Shown: positions 1 through 7,969 of the stretch, piece after piece
How positions within the stretch are numbered: position 1 is the first letter of the stretch
How the letters are laid out: every line of letters starts with the position of its first letter
From: an uncultured Cocleimonas sp.
GTDB lineage: Bacteria; Pseudomonadota; Gammaproteobacteria; Thiotrichales; Thiotrichaceae
Length of the DNA: 19,079 bases
Assembly (NCBI GenBank): GCA_937974135.1
Contig: CALJIH010000261.1
Location: 1-19,079, forward strand
Direction: 5' to 3'
Notes under the pieces: generated by a model
The model's input: the letters and a program-made list of their open reading frames with translations, nothing else
Databases searched by the model: none
What the model was told of the DNA's origin: nothing
Translations under genes and position numbers: made by a program

Positions 1-2
1 AT

Positions 3-128
3 AATAATAAACTAATAATTATTGGTGCATCGGGTGTTGTTTTAGAATTATTCACATTAACAAGAATGGATAGAGTATTTACTTTAGCCGAAGATTTAAA
101 TGATGCCAAAGTAAAAATAATGGGATGA
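3..128 (+). CDS. STAS-domain protein (anti-sigma factor antagonist type), 3' end only
   Basis: This is the C-terminal 41 codons of a gene that begins before the window; the reading frame starts at base 3 and ends at TGA 126-128. The visible protein contains LIIIGASGVVLELFTLTRMD followed by RVFTLAEDLNDA. That matches the last strand and helix of STAS domains, which typically read 'L...G....V...L.L.GLDR.F.I..D...A'. STAS proteins of this kind (SpoIIAA/RsbV) bind and release an RsbW-type kinase depending on phosphorylation of a conserved Ser/Thr; that residue would lie upstream of the window and cannot be checked. The next gene, 33 nt downstream, encodes an RsbW-like HATPase, the usual partner, which supports the call. 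Family is inferred from a short piece only. Confidence 0.7.
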   Translation, partial: NNKLIIIGASGVVLELFTLTRMDRVFTLAEDLNDAKVKIMG

Positions 129-161
129 TCAAGACCATATAGTTAAACAGGATTACTAACG

Positions 162-590
162 TTGAGACCGATGATTAATATCAAAGAACATGAAATTAAA
201 AGCGATCTAGCTGACGTAAAACTAATGGCTGCGAATTTCCAACGTTTTTGCAAACTAAATCAAATCGACGAAGTTTTAACTAATCGTTTAGAACTAGCAT
301 TAGTAGAAGCGCTAAATAATATAATTATCCACGCTTTAAGTAATTCTAAAAAGCACAAAATCAATGCGAAGTTTGAATTAATAGACGCTGATTTATCTAT
401 AACACTAACCGATTACGGTAAAGAGTTTACATCTAAAGATAATAACTTTACTGAAAGTCATAATACCGAAGAGTTATCTGAAGGTAACTGGGGATTAAGC
501 ATTATTGATTCCATTTCAGATGAAGTTATTCGTAATAGAAAGAATAATCAAAACATCCTAATAATTAAGAAAATGATAAATACTAAATAA
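162..590 (+). CDS. RsbW-like anti-sigma factor / serine kinase (HATPase_c_2)
   Basis: Small GHKL ATPase of the anti-sigma regulatory factor type, about 140 residues as usual for the family. The N box is visible as ELALVEALNNIIIHAL (about residues 43-58), a degenerate G1 box as DYGKEF (about 84-89), and the G2 region as EGNWGLSIIDSISDEV (about 107-122). Such proteins bind ATP and either sequester a target (a sigma factor or another regulator) or phosphorylate a STAS partner; the partial STAS gene just upstream is the likely partner. No sigma factor lies in the window, so the output may be another protein. The start may be TTG at 162, with AGGA at 149-152 placed 9 nt upstream, or ATG at 171; the TTG has better ribosome-binding spacing. 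A polysaccharide synthase gene follows after 32 nt. Confidence 0.8.
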   Translation: MRPMINIKEHEIKSDLADVKLMAANFQRFCKLNQIDEVLTNRLELALVEALNNIIIHALSNSKKHKINAKFELIDADLSITLTDYGKEFTSKDNNFTESHNTEELSEGNWGLSIIDSISDEVIRNRKNNQNILIIKKMINTK

Positions 591-622
591 ACTTAATTTA
601 CTTAAATAAAAAGAATACAAAT

Positions 623-2446
623 ATGAGTTTTTATTTTGAAAAATATGAAAGTAGACAGCCAGAACCTCCTTTAGAACACAATGATGCGAGAGAATTGCTT
701 TGGCAATTTTTAGCAGTGATGGCTCTGACTGTTGGCGGTTGGTACATTATTTGGCGATGGACTTCATCCCTAAATTTTGATGCTTTATGGTATGCAATAC
801 CTTTAGTGGTTGCTGAAACTGGTGCATATATAGGACTTATTCTATTTACGTTCAACTTATGGAAAGTCAAAGACACTGCTAAACAAAGCCCTCCATCATT
901 TTTAAGTGAAGTCGTGAACTATGAAGTAGATAATGATCGACCTATAAATGTAGATATATATTTTCCTACTTATGATGAAGACCCTGAGCTGGTTAGATTA
1001 AGCATTAAAGATGCAAAAAAAGTTCGCAATCCAATGAATATAAATATCAACATTCATGTATTAGATGATGGTAGTAGAGAATCAATGCAACTTGTAGCTG
1101 AAGAAGAATCAGTTAACTACATTAAACGAGAAGGAAATATTGGTTTTAAAGCGGGTAATTTAAGAAATGCAATGGAACAAACAGGTGGGGATTTTATCGT
1201 CATTTGTGACGCGGACACTCGTCCATTTCCTAGTATTCTAGAAAACACACTAGGTTATTTTAAAGACTCAGATGTGGCCTGGGTACAGACACCTCAGTGG
1301 TTTTTTGATATACCAGAAGGAAAAACATTAGATGATGTACTAGAAAAATATTTATCTAAGCCTGGTAAATACTTCGCTCATTTTGTACAAAAAGTTGTAG
1401 GTCCTATAAAGATCGGGCATGACCCTTTTGTTAATGACCCAAAAATGTTTTACGACGTGATACAACGACGACGAAATTGGTGTAATGCCTCGTTTTGTTG
1501 TGGTGCCGGTTCTATTCATAGACGTGAAGCTGTTATGGAAACAGCACTTAAAGCGTATGCAGAACAATTGGACAGTGATGTTGAAAACATTAAGAAAAAA
1601 TTAAATAAAATTACAGGTGAAAAGAATATAGATAAAAATCTAGTTGAATTAATAAACCGTGAAGCACTTATGGATAACGAATTCACACCTTATAGATTTC
1701 ATGTTTCAGAAGATATTTATACCTCTGTTATTTTGCATTCTGATCCAGATCGTAATTGGAAGTCAGTGATGCACCCGCAAGTTGAATCTAAAATGTTATC
1801 CCCACAAGATTTGTTAACTTGGACAATACAACGTTTCAAATACGCTGGAGGAACACTAGATATTGCAAAAAATGATAATCCCGTTTTCAGAAAAGGTATG
1901 TCTTTGCCACAACGCTTAATGTATGCAACTACGGTATGGTCTTATTTAGGTGGTATTTGGAACGCTATTTTCTTGACAGCTCCTTTGATCTATCTTTTTT
2001 TCGCTATCTCTCCCGTAGAGAGTTATTCAATGGATTTCTTTAAACATATTATTCCTTTCCTTATATTGACGGAATTAGCATTTATGGTTGGAGGTTGGGG
2101 GCTAGCTGGATATCCCTCAAAAGCGTCATATTTAGCATTTTTTCCCACCAATTTGAGAGCACTTTGGACAGTCATTAAGGGTGAAAAAATTAGTTTCCCA
2201 GTCACCCCAAAAGATCGGCAAGAAGGTACTTTCTTACACTTAGCGATACCTCAAACCGTAATAATTGTATTAACTGCTATTGGAATAGTTTATGCATGGT
2301 CTCAATATTCTTTAGAACATCCTTCGTTTGATATCAATGGTGTTTTACTAAACACTTTTTGGGGACTAAATAATATGCTGGCCTTAAGTACTATTATTTT
2401 CGCCGCTTTATGGAAACCAGAAGCAGAAGAAGGACTGACAGTATAG
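623..2446 (+). CDS. Membrane GT2 glycosyltransferase, cellulose-synthase-like
   Basis: A 607-residue processive-type family 2 glycosyltransferase in the inner membrane. Two hydrophobic segments lie near residues 27-47 and 56-79. The cytoplasmic catalytic domain follows with FPTYDED (114-120), LDDGS (147-151, nucleotide-binding Asp), DADTR (196-200, metal-binding DxD), QTPQWFFD (222-229) and SED (362-364, presumed catalytic base). The last third (about 430-600) holds roughly four or five more membrane helices. The product-holding QxxRW motif is present only in altered form, QRFKY at 403-407. A charged stretch at about 305-350, between the acceptor region and the SED motif, looks like an insertion. 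No PilZ domain is present, so c-di-GMP control of the BcsA kind is not indicated. The polymer cannot be told from sequence; a beta-glucan is possible. It is followed by a DUF3131 gene, a frequent companion of such enzymes. Confidence 0.82.
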   Translation: MSFYFEKYESRQPEPPLEHNDARELLWQFLAVMALTVGGWYIIWRWTSSLNFDALWYAIPLVVAETGAYIGLILFTFNLWKVKDTAKQSPPSFLSEVVNYEVDNDRPINVDIYFPTYDEDPELVRLSIKDAKKVRNPMNININIHVLDDGSRESMQLVAEEESVNYIKREGNIGFKAGNLRNAMEQTGGDFIVICDADTRPFPSILENTLGYFKDSDVAWVQTPQWFFDIPEGKTLDDVLEKYLSKPGKYFAHFVQKVVGPIKIGHDPFVNDPKMFYDVIQRRRNWCNASFCCGAGSIHRREAVMETALKAYAEQLDSDVENIKKKLNKITGEKNIDKNLVELINREALMDNEFTPYRFHVSEDIYTSVILHSDPDRNWKSVMHPQVESKMLSPQDLLTWTIQRFKYAGGTLDIAKNDNPVFRKGMSLPQRLMYATTVWSYLGGIWNAIFLTAPLIYLFFAISPVESYSMDFFKHIIPFLILTELAFMVGGWGLAGYPSKASYLAFFPTNLRALWTVIKGEKISFPVTPKDRQEGTFLHLAIPQTVIIVLTAIGIVYAWSQYSLEHPSFDINGVLLNTFWGLNNMLALSTIIFAALWKPEAEEGLTV

Positions 2447-2478
2447 TAGACAAGTCGATACTGAATTTTGGAAAAATT

Positions 2479-3810
2479 ATGAATACTAATAAAAACAATT
2501 CGCCAAGTTTTAAACACAATCTAATTAGAGCTAGATCACATATTATTTTTATATTGGCTTTAATTACAGCTTTTTCACTGGTTATTTTTTTAGATAAAAC
2601 GACCTTTGAAAATCGTGTAGTGTCTAAATCACCCGTAAAAAAGATTATGAATTTGGAAATTCCTGATAAAAGAAAGCTCTCAACCAAAGAAATGGAGTGG
2701 GCAAAAATAGCCTGGCGATATTTTCAAAATAATACTATTGAAGAGACAGGCTTGGCCAACTCTGCAAACCTCTATCCTTCAACCACACTTTGGGATAGCT
2801 CATCATATTTGATGGCAGTGATATCAGTAAAAAAGATTGGAATAATTGACGATAGTGAATTTACCCAAAGAGTCTCAAAATTTCTTGAAAGTATGCTGGC
2901 ACTTCCTTTGTACGACAGTCAACTTCCTAACAAAGTTTATAATACAAGAACCTTAGAAATGGTTGATTATAATAATAAAATTACTGAAAAGGGCTTGGGT
3001 TGGTCTGCAATAGATATAGGAAGACTCATGGTTCCTCTTAATATATTAGTATGGAACTATCCTCAGTTTACCCCGCAAGTAAAAGCACTTACCAGTAAAT
3101 GGGACTTAAACGCTGTGATAAAAAATGGCGAAATGTTTGGTGCATTAAATGAAAACGATAATACGGTTTATTTGCAAGAAGGTCGTTTAGGTTATGAAGA
3201 ATATGCAGCTAAGTCTTTTCAATTAATAGGCTTAGATGTTAGCAATGCTATTGATTACACATCATGGTTAAAATTTGTGGAAATTGATGGTATTAATATT
3301 CCAACCGATTCAAGAACACCTGAGAAGTTTACAGCCCACAATTACGTGGTTAGTGAGCCGTATATTTTAGATGGCATAGAATATGGATGGGATCAGCTTT
3401 CGAGAGAATTCTCAGGCAGAGTTTATAGCGTACAAGAGGCGCATTATAAAAAAACGGGAATACTCACAGCAGTCAGTGAGGATAATATCGATCAAGCTCC
3501 TCACTTTGTCTACAACACCGTATTTACAGACGGTAAAGAATGGAATGCGATTACAGAAGACGGAACTGATGCATCAGAATTTAAAACCCTTAGTACCAAA
3601 GCAGCTTTTGGTTGGCACATGTTGTACGAAACAGACTATACAAAAAAATTAATTGATGCTGTCAGCGATTTGAATGATCCAGATAAAGGTTGGTATTCGG
3701 GTTTGTATGAAAAAACAGGTAAACCAAATAAAGTACTTACAGCAAATACTAATGGAATTATTCTAGAGACTTTAGCCTACAAACAAACAGGAGTACTTCT
3801 AAAACCATAA
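2479..3810 (+). CDS. DUF3131 protein, membrane-anchored, polysaccharide-associated
   Basis: A 443-residue protein with one N-terminal hydrophobic segment (HIIFILALITAFSLVIFL, near residues 21-38), so probably anchored in the inner membrane with its bulk in the periplasm. The body matches the DUF3131 family, with recognisable stretches such as EMEWAKIAWRYFQNN, TTLWDSSSYLMAV, NTRTLEMVDYNNK and GWSAIDIGRLMVPL. The many aromatic and acidic residues fit an alpha/alpha-barrel glucoamylase-like fold, but the activity is not established. It probably trims, modifies or helps export the glycan made by the preceding glycosyltransferase. I chose ATG 2479, with GGA at 2470-2472, rather than the longer frame from 2410, which would overlap the glycosyltransferase gene by 37 nt and add a charged stretch (METRSRRRTDS) ahead of the anchor. 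A G-rich repeat follows 12 nt after the stop. Confidence 0.75.
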   Translation: MNTNKNNSPSFKHNLIRARSHIIFILALITAFSLVIFLDKTTFENRVVSKSPVKKIMNLEIPDKRKLSTKEMEWAKIAWRYFQNNTIEETGLANSANLYPSTTLWDSSSYLMAVISVKKIGIIDDSEFTQRVSKFLESMLALPLYDSQLPNKVYNTRTLEMVDYNNKITEKGLGWSAIDIGRLMVPLNILVWNYPQFTPQVKALTSKWDLNAVIKNGEMFGALNENDNTVYLQEGRLGYEEYAAKSFQLIGLDVSNAIDYTSWLKFVEIDGINIPTDSRTPEKFTAHNYVVSEPYILDGIEYGWDQLSREFSGRVYSVQEAHYKKTGILTAVSEDNIDQAPHFVYNTVFTDGKEWNAITEDGTDASEFKTLSTKAAFGWHMLYETDYTKKLIDAVSDLNDPDKGWYSGLYEKTGKPNKVLTANTNGIILETLAYKQTGVLLKP

Positions 3811-3822
3811 TTGAAAGTGCCT

Positions 3823-3843
3823 AAAAGTGGGGGGGTGTCTTTT
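3823..3843 (+). repeat. G-rich 21-bp interspersed repeat, copy 1
   Basis: Reads AAAAGTG, six G, TGTCTTTT on the plus strand and is preceded by GCCT. It lies 12 nt after the DUF3131 stop codon in the same sense as that gene. Copies 2-5 are at 8944-8964, 9927-9947, 11144-11164 and 14547-14567. AAAAG and CTTTT at its ends are complementary, but the 11-nt G-rich interior cannot pair with itself. Confidence 0.85.
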
Positions 3844-3891
3844 TAGTAATACACCTGACTTAACTCTATCAATAATAAGAAAAATTAAAAC

Positions 3892-5529
3892 ATGAAGCTA
3901 ACAAACACAACAATATGGAAGCAATTAGAAGAACATGCTCTAGCAATGAGCAGTTTTCATTTACGTGATGAGTTTGATAAAGACGACAAACGTTTTGAAA
4001 AATATTCCATTAATTTAAATAATTTACTTTTTGATTATTCAAAACAGCGAATTAATGAAGATACTATTTCATTATTATTACAACTAGCTGAATATTCAAA
4101 TCTAGAAAAATGGCAAGACAAACTCTTCAAAGGAGACAAGATAAACCATACAGAAAATCGTGCGGTATTGCATACAGCTTTACGTAGCTTTTCTGAAGCG
4201 ACAATAATTGTAGATAAGCAAAATGTTAAAGGTAATGTTGAAGTCGTTTTAAAGAAAATGGAAACGTTTATTGAACGGATTCATTCTGGAGAATGGAAAG
4301 GCTATACAGGCAAACCAATTGATACCATTGTCAACATTGGTATCGGTGGATCAGACCTAGGTCCTAAAATGCTATACAAAGCCCTCAAGCCCTATCATGA
4401 TCCCAAAATACACGTTCATTTCATTTCAAATCTTGATGGTGCGGATCTTGCGGATTGCATTGCTCACATTAACCCTGAAACAACGTTATTTACTATTGCT
4501 TCAAAGACATTCACTACATTAGAAACTTTACAAAATGCTCATACCGCAAGAGCTTGGTTTTTACGACATAGTGGTGATGAAAGTACCATAGCTAAACATT
4601 TTGTGGCAATTTCTACCAATAAAGAAAGTGTTTCAAAGTTTGGAATTGATACTGAAAATATGTTTGAGTTTTGGGATTGGGTAGGGGGCCGATTTTCACT
4701 TTGGTCAGCTATTGGTTTACCACTTGCCTTAGGTATAGGCATGGAACATTTCAACAGTCTTAGAGAAGGAGCTTTTTCTGCTGATATTCATTTTAAAGCA
4801 ACACCTTTTGAAGAAAATATTCCAGTTCTAATGGCTCTAATAGGTATATGGAATAGGAATTTTCTCAATGCAGAAACGCTCGCAGTATTACCTTATGATC
4901 ATGCTTTATCAAAACTTCCTGATTTTTTACAACAATTAGAAATGGAAAGTAATGGTAAGTCTGTAGATCGAGATGGAAATTTCATCCACTATGAAACAAA
5001 CCCAGTTTTATGGGGTGCTACTGGAAATAACGGTCAACATGCATTCTTTCAATTATTGCACCAAAGTAATACCTTAGTTCCTATAGATTTTATAGGAGTT
5101 GTTAATAGTTCATATTCTTTAAAAGGACATCAACAACGACTATTTTCAAACATGACAGCTCAAGCAGAAGCATTAATGCGTGGAAAAAATGAAGATGAAG
5201 CATTAAAAGAATTAAAAACCGAAGAAAAACATCTTGCATCTTATAAGGTATTTAAAGGTAATGTGCCTTCGAGCACCCTCCTTTTTAAACATATTACGCC
5301 ACATAGCTTAGGGATGCTGATTGCTTTCTATGAACACAAAGTTTTTGTTCAGGGAGTTATCTGGAATTTAAACTCTTATGATCAATGGGGAGTAGAATTA
5401 GGAAAAAAATTGGCTAATGACGTGCTTAATGATCTGGTCAATAACGATAAAAGTAATAAACATGATTCTTCAACCGAAGGACTAATGTCGTACTTTAAAT
5501 CAAACTTTATGGATGATATCGCATTGTAA
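3892..5529 (+). CDS. pgi: Glucose-6-phosphate isomerase
   Basis: Cytosolic enzyme interconverting glucose-6-phosphate and fructose-6-phosphate in glycolysis and gluconeogenesis. The 545-residue length fits the long bacterial/eukaryotic Pgi type. Visible signatures are IGIGGSDLGP (149-158, sugar-phosphate binding), DWVGGRFSLWSAIG (PGI signature 1), MESNGKSVDRDG, and SYDQWGVELGKKLA near the C-terminus (PGI signature 2, carrying the lysine region of the active site). The start ATG has only a weak purine-rich region ahead (AAGAAAAA, 3876-3883). It lies 81 nt downstream of the DUF3131 gene, with repeat copy 1 between them, and could supply hexose phosphate for the upstream glycan module, although the link is only positional. 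Identity is clear. Confidence 0.97.
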   Translation: MKLTNTTIWKQLEEHALAMSSFHLRDEFDKDDKRFEKYSINLNNLLFDYSKQRINEDTISLLLQLAEYSNLEKWQDKLFKGDKINHTENRAVLHTALRSFSEATIIVDKQNVKGNVEVVLKKMETFIERIHSGEWKGYTGKPIDTIVNIGIGGSDLGPKMLYKALKPYHDPKIHVHFISNLDGADLADCIAHINPETTLFTIASKTFTTLETLQNAHTARAWFLRHSGDESTIAKHFVAISTNKESVSKFGIDTENMFEFWDWVGGRFSLWSAIGLPLALGIGMEHFNSLREGAFSADIHFKATPFEENIPVLMALIGIWNRNFLNAETLAVLPYDHALSKLPDFLQQLEMESNGKSVDRDGNFIHYETNPVLWGATGNNGQHAFFQLLHQSNTLVPIDFIGVVNSSYSLKGHQQRLFSNMTAQAEALMRGKNEDEALKELKTEEKHLASYKVFKGNVPSSTLLFKHITPHSLGMLIAFYEHKVFVQGVIWNLNSYDQWGVELGKKLANDVLNDLVNNDKSNKHDSSTEGLMSYFKSNFMDDIAL

Positions 5530-5537
5530 TTATTAAC

Positions 5538-5552
5538 AATCATAAAATGATT
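5538..5552 (+). terminator. Possible weak hairpin after pgi
   Basis: AATCAT (5538-5543), loop AAA, ATGATT (5547-5552): a perfect 6-bp inverted repeat starting 8 nt after the pgi stop and followed by AATTTTAA. It is AT-rich and would be a weak terminator at best; it could equally be an operator ahead of the H-NOX gene. Confidence 0.3.
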
Positions 5553-5577
5553 AATTTTAAAAAATAAGGGGCTCTAT

Positions 5578-6126
5578 ATGAAAGGAATAATATTCACAGA
5601 ATTCTTAGAAATGGTGGAAGAGAAGTTTTCACCTGAAATGGCTGATAAAATAATTGAAGCATCAAACAATCTATCAACAGATGGCGCATATACTGCTGTC
5701 GGAACTTATCATCATTCTGAATTAATTGAGCTGGTGAGTCATTTAAGTGAAGAAGTAGATATTGATGTACCTTTGCTTGTAGAAGCATTTGGTAATTTTT
5801 TATTTGATCGATTCGTCGTTCTTTATCCAAACTTTTTTACTGAAAATCAAACGACTTTTGGTTTCTTAGATTTAATAGAAAATCACGTACATGTTGAAGT
5901 TAAAAAATTATATCCTGATGCAGAATTACCGACATTCGATACCACTCTTTTTAATGACAATCATTTAGAAATGATCTATCAATCTAAGCGTCCATTTGCA
6001 CCGGTTGCGTATGGTTTAATGCAAGGTTGCATTGCTCATTACAAAGAAGATATCACCATTGATAGAGAAGACTTAGGAAATGGTGAAAACAAACACGTAA
6101 AATTCACTTTAATCAAACATTCATAA
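5578..6126 (+). CDS. H-NOX haem-based NO sensor (HNOB domain)
   Basis: Stand-alone 182-residue H-NOX protein, the normal length for bacterial members. It binds haem and senses nitric oxide (or O2 in some anaerobes), then modulates a partner kinase or cyclase. The haem-propionate motif YxSxR is present as YQSKR at 134-138. The proximal haem ligand should be His105, in HVHVEVKKLYPDAELP; His103 is two residues earlier, and I assign His105 by its spacing to the KxxxxA stretch of family members. The start ATG has a good ribosome-binding site (AAGGGG, 5566-5571). The hybrid kinase gene begins 16 nt after the stop, so the two are almost certainly co-transcribed; in Vibrio, Shewanella and Pseudoalteromonas such pairs control biofilm or quorum outputs. 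Ligand preference cannot be read safely from the sequence. Confidence 0.93.
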   Translation: MKGIIFTEFLEMVEEKFSPEMADKIIEASNNLSTDGAYTAVGTYHHSELIELVSHLSEEVDIDVPLLVEAFGNFLFDRFVVLYPNFFTENQTTFGFLDLIENHVHVEVKKLYPDAELPTFDTTLFNDNHLEMIYQSKRPFAPVAYGLMQGCIAHYKEDITIDREDLGNGENKHVKFTLIKHS

Positions 6127-6142
6127 GTATCAATTATTAAGA

Positions 6143-7915
6143 ATGACTAGTAACGAGCAAATAAAGCTATTAGAGCGCCGCTTAAAAAGAGAGAAGAATG
6201 CGCGGAAGCAAGCGGAAAACTTGCTCGAAACGAAAAGTTTAGAATTGTATAAAGCAAACAATAATCTGCAAGCGCTTGCAGATTCTCAAGAAGACAAAAT
6301 CAAGATTCGTACGAAAGAGTTAAAGATTGCTAGAGATAAAGCACTCAGTGCTAGTGAAGCAAAAAGTAACTTTCTAGCTACTATGAGTCATGAAATCCGC
6401 ACGCCTATGAATGGCGTAGTCGGCATGGCTCAATTATTACTCGACACTGAACTTAACGCAAAGCAACGTCGTCAACTTTCAGTTTTACTATCATCATCAG
6501 AATCGTTACTGCAAATTATCAATGATGTCTTAGACCTTTCTAAACTGGATTCAGGCAAGCTAAAAAGCTTTAATCAAGACTTTGATTTATATCAATTAAT
6601 TGATGATATTCTTAATTCTTTAGCACTAACAAGCGCACAAAAAAAATTACAATTATTGAATATTGTTGATTCTGATATTCCACATCAACTCATTGGAGAT
6701 CCAAGTCGTTTAAGGCAGATATTAATTAACTTATTGGGTAATGCGATTAAGTTTACCGATTCTGGCTACGTACTTCTTAAACTCATTACTTTAGGTAATA
6801 AATCAAAAAAAATTGAGTCAAATGAATTCAACAATAAAATTAACATCAGATTTGAAATTATTGATACAGGAAAAGGAATATCAAAAGAAAATCTAAACAA
6901 ACTGTTCAAGCCCTTCAGCCAATTAATTGATCCAAAAAAAGGGACCGAATTGCAAGAAGGTACAGGACTTGGTTTATCTATTAGTAAAAAACTAACGACA
7001 ATAATGGGAGGTAAAATTGGTGTAATTAGCAACGAAAAGAAAGGAACTACTTTTTGGGTGGAAATACCTTTTGAGGAAAACCAATCGAAAAATAGTAATC
7101 TGACAACAAACAATTCCGTCGCTTTTTATCAACCGCTCGAAAAGATTAGGCCTTTTATTTATGAACAATTAAGTACTGTTTTTACCACAACCAAATCTGT
7201 AAACAATTTACAGGAACTAATTCGCTATTCACAAAAAAAATGTAATCAAGAGCTTAAAAAAGCAAATAATTTTATTATGCTAGATTCTGAAAATCTTAGT
7301 AAAAAAGAATATGAAGAATTAATAGAGCATTTTGAATCAAAACAGATTAATACAAAACAGTGGATTATCATCCAAAGCATTACCGAAACAAACCTAAAGT
7401 TAAGTCAGTTTTGCGAAAAAAATAATATAAAAACGATTATAAAACCTCTTAGCCAAATGAAGTTATTTGAAGTACTTAAACCTATTACTTCAGAAAATAA
7501 AAATCAAGGTTTAGTAGGTACAGAAGAACGAAGATATCTTGGTACTAGAATATTGTTAGCAGAGGACAATAAAGTCAATCAAATGGTTACTAAAGCGCTT
7601 CTCAAAAAACAAGGCATTGAAGTAACGATTGCAAATGACGGTATAGAAGCACTAGAAATTTATGACAATTCTTTTGATTTGATTATGTTAGACATAAATA
7701 TGCCTCGTATGGGTGGACTAGAAGCACTTAAAAAATTACGCATCTTAATGAAAAAACAAAATATAAGTATCCCAGTTATAGCTTTAACTGCGAACGCTTT
7801 AGAAGGGGCAAAAGAAGAATATTTATCACATGGAATGGATGGATATCTCACTAAACCAATAGAAATCAAAAAACTAGCGAATGAATTAGAAAAATGGCTG
7901 GTCAAAGCTGACTAA
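6143..7915 (+). CDS. H-NOX-associated hybrid histidine kinase/response regulator
   Basis: 590-residue soluble kinase with no membrane segment and no PAS or other input domain. An N-terminal coiled coil (about residues 5-75) leads into HisKA, with phosphoacceptor His83 in FLATMSHEIRTPMNGV. The HATPase follows: N box NLLGNAIKF (196-204), G1 DTGKGI (241-246), G2 GTGLGLSI (273-280). Residues about 325-448 look like a degenerate receiver: FIMLDSENL around 377-385 and IIKPLSQMKLFEVL at 432-445 resemble the Asp and Lys regions, but acidic-pocket residues are not evident. A canonical receiver follows at 468-588 with acidic E474/D475, phosphoacceptor D517 (MLDINMP), T549 and K571. No Hpt domain is present, so a separate phosphotransfer protein is expected. 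Input must come from a partner, clearly the H-NOX protein encoded immediately upstream. Confidence 0.92.
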   Translation: MTSNEQIKLLERRLKREKNARKQAENLLETKSLELYKANNNLQALADSQEDKIKIRTKELKIARDKALSASEAKSNFLATMSHEIRTPMNGVVGMAQLLLDTELNAKQRRQLSVLLSSSESLLQIINDVLDLSKLDSGKLKSFNQDFDLYQLIDDILNSLALTSAQKKLQLLNIVDSDIPHQLIGDPSRLRQILINLLGNAIKFTDSGYVLLKLITLGNKSKKIESNEFNNKINIRFEIIDTGKGISKENLNKLFKPFSQLIDPKKGTELQEGTGLGLSISKKLTTIMGGKIGVISNEKKGTTFWVEIPFEENQSKNSNLTTNNSVAFYQPLEKIRPFIYEQLSTVFTTTKSVNNLQELIRYSQKKCNQELKKANNFIMLDSENLSKKEYEELIEHFESKQINTKQWIIIQSITETNLKLSQFCEKNNIKTIIKPLSQMKLFEVLKPITSENKNQGLVGTEERRYLGTRILLAEDNKVNQMVTKALLKKQGIEVTIANDGIEALEIYDNSFDLIMLDINMPRMGGLEALKKLRILMKKQNISIPVIALTANALEGAKEEYLSHGMDGYLTKPIEIKKLANELEKWLVKAD

Positions 7916-7969
7916 TAAATGATTCGGCAATAGTAAATATTACTGGTGCATGTTTAAATATTCATCGCC

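Noticed and set aside
2410..2478. Upstream start extending the DUF3131 protein by 23 residues
   Set aside because: It would overlap the glycosyltransferase gene, adds a charged stretch ahead of the membrane anchor and lacks a better ribosome-binding site than ATG 2479.
3383..3652. An 89-codon plus-strand frame within the DUF3131 gene
   Set aside because: Out-of-frame shadow of a gene whose own frame carries family motifs.
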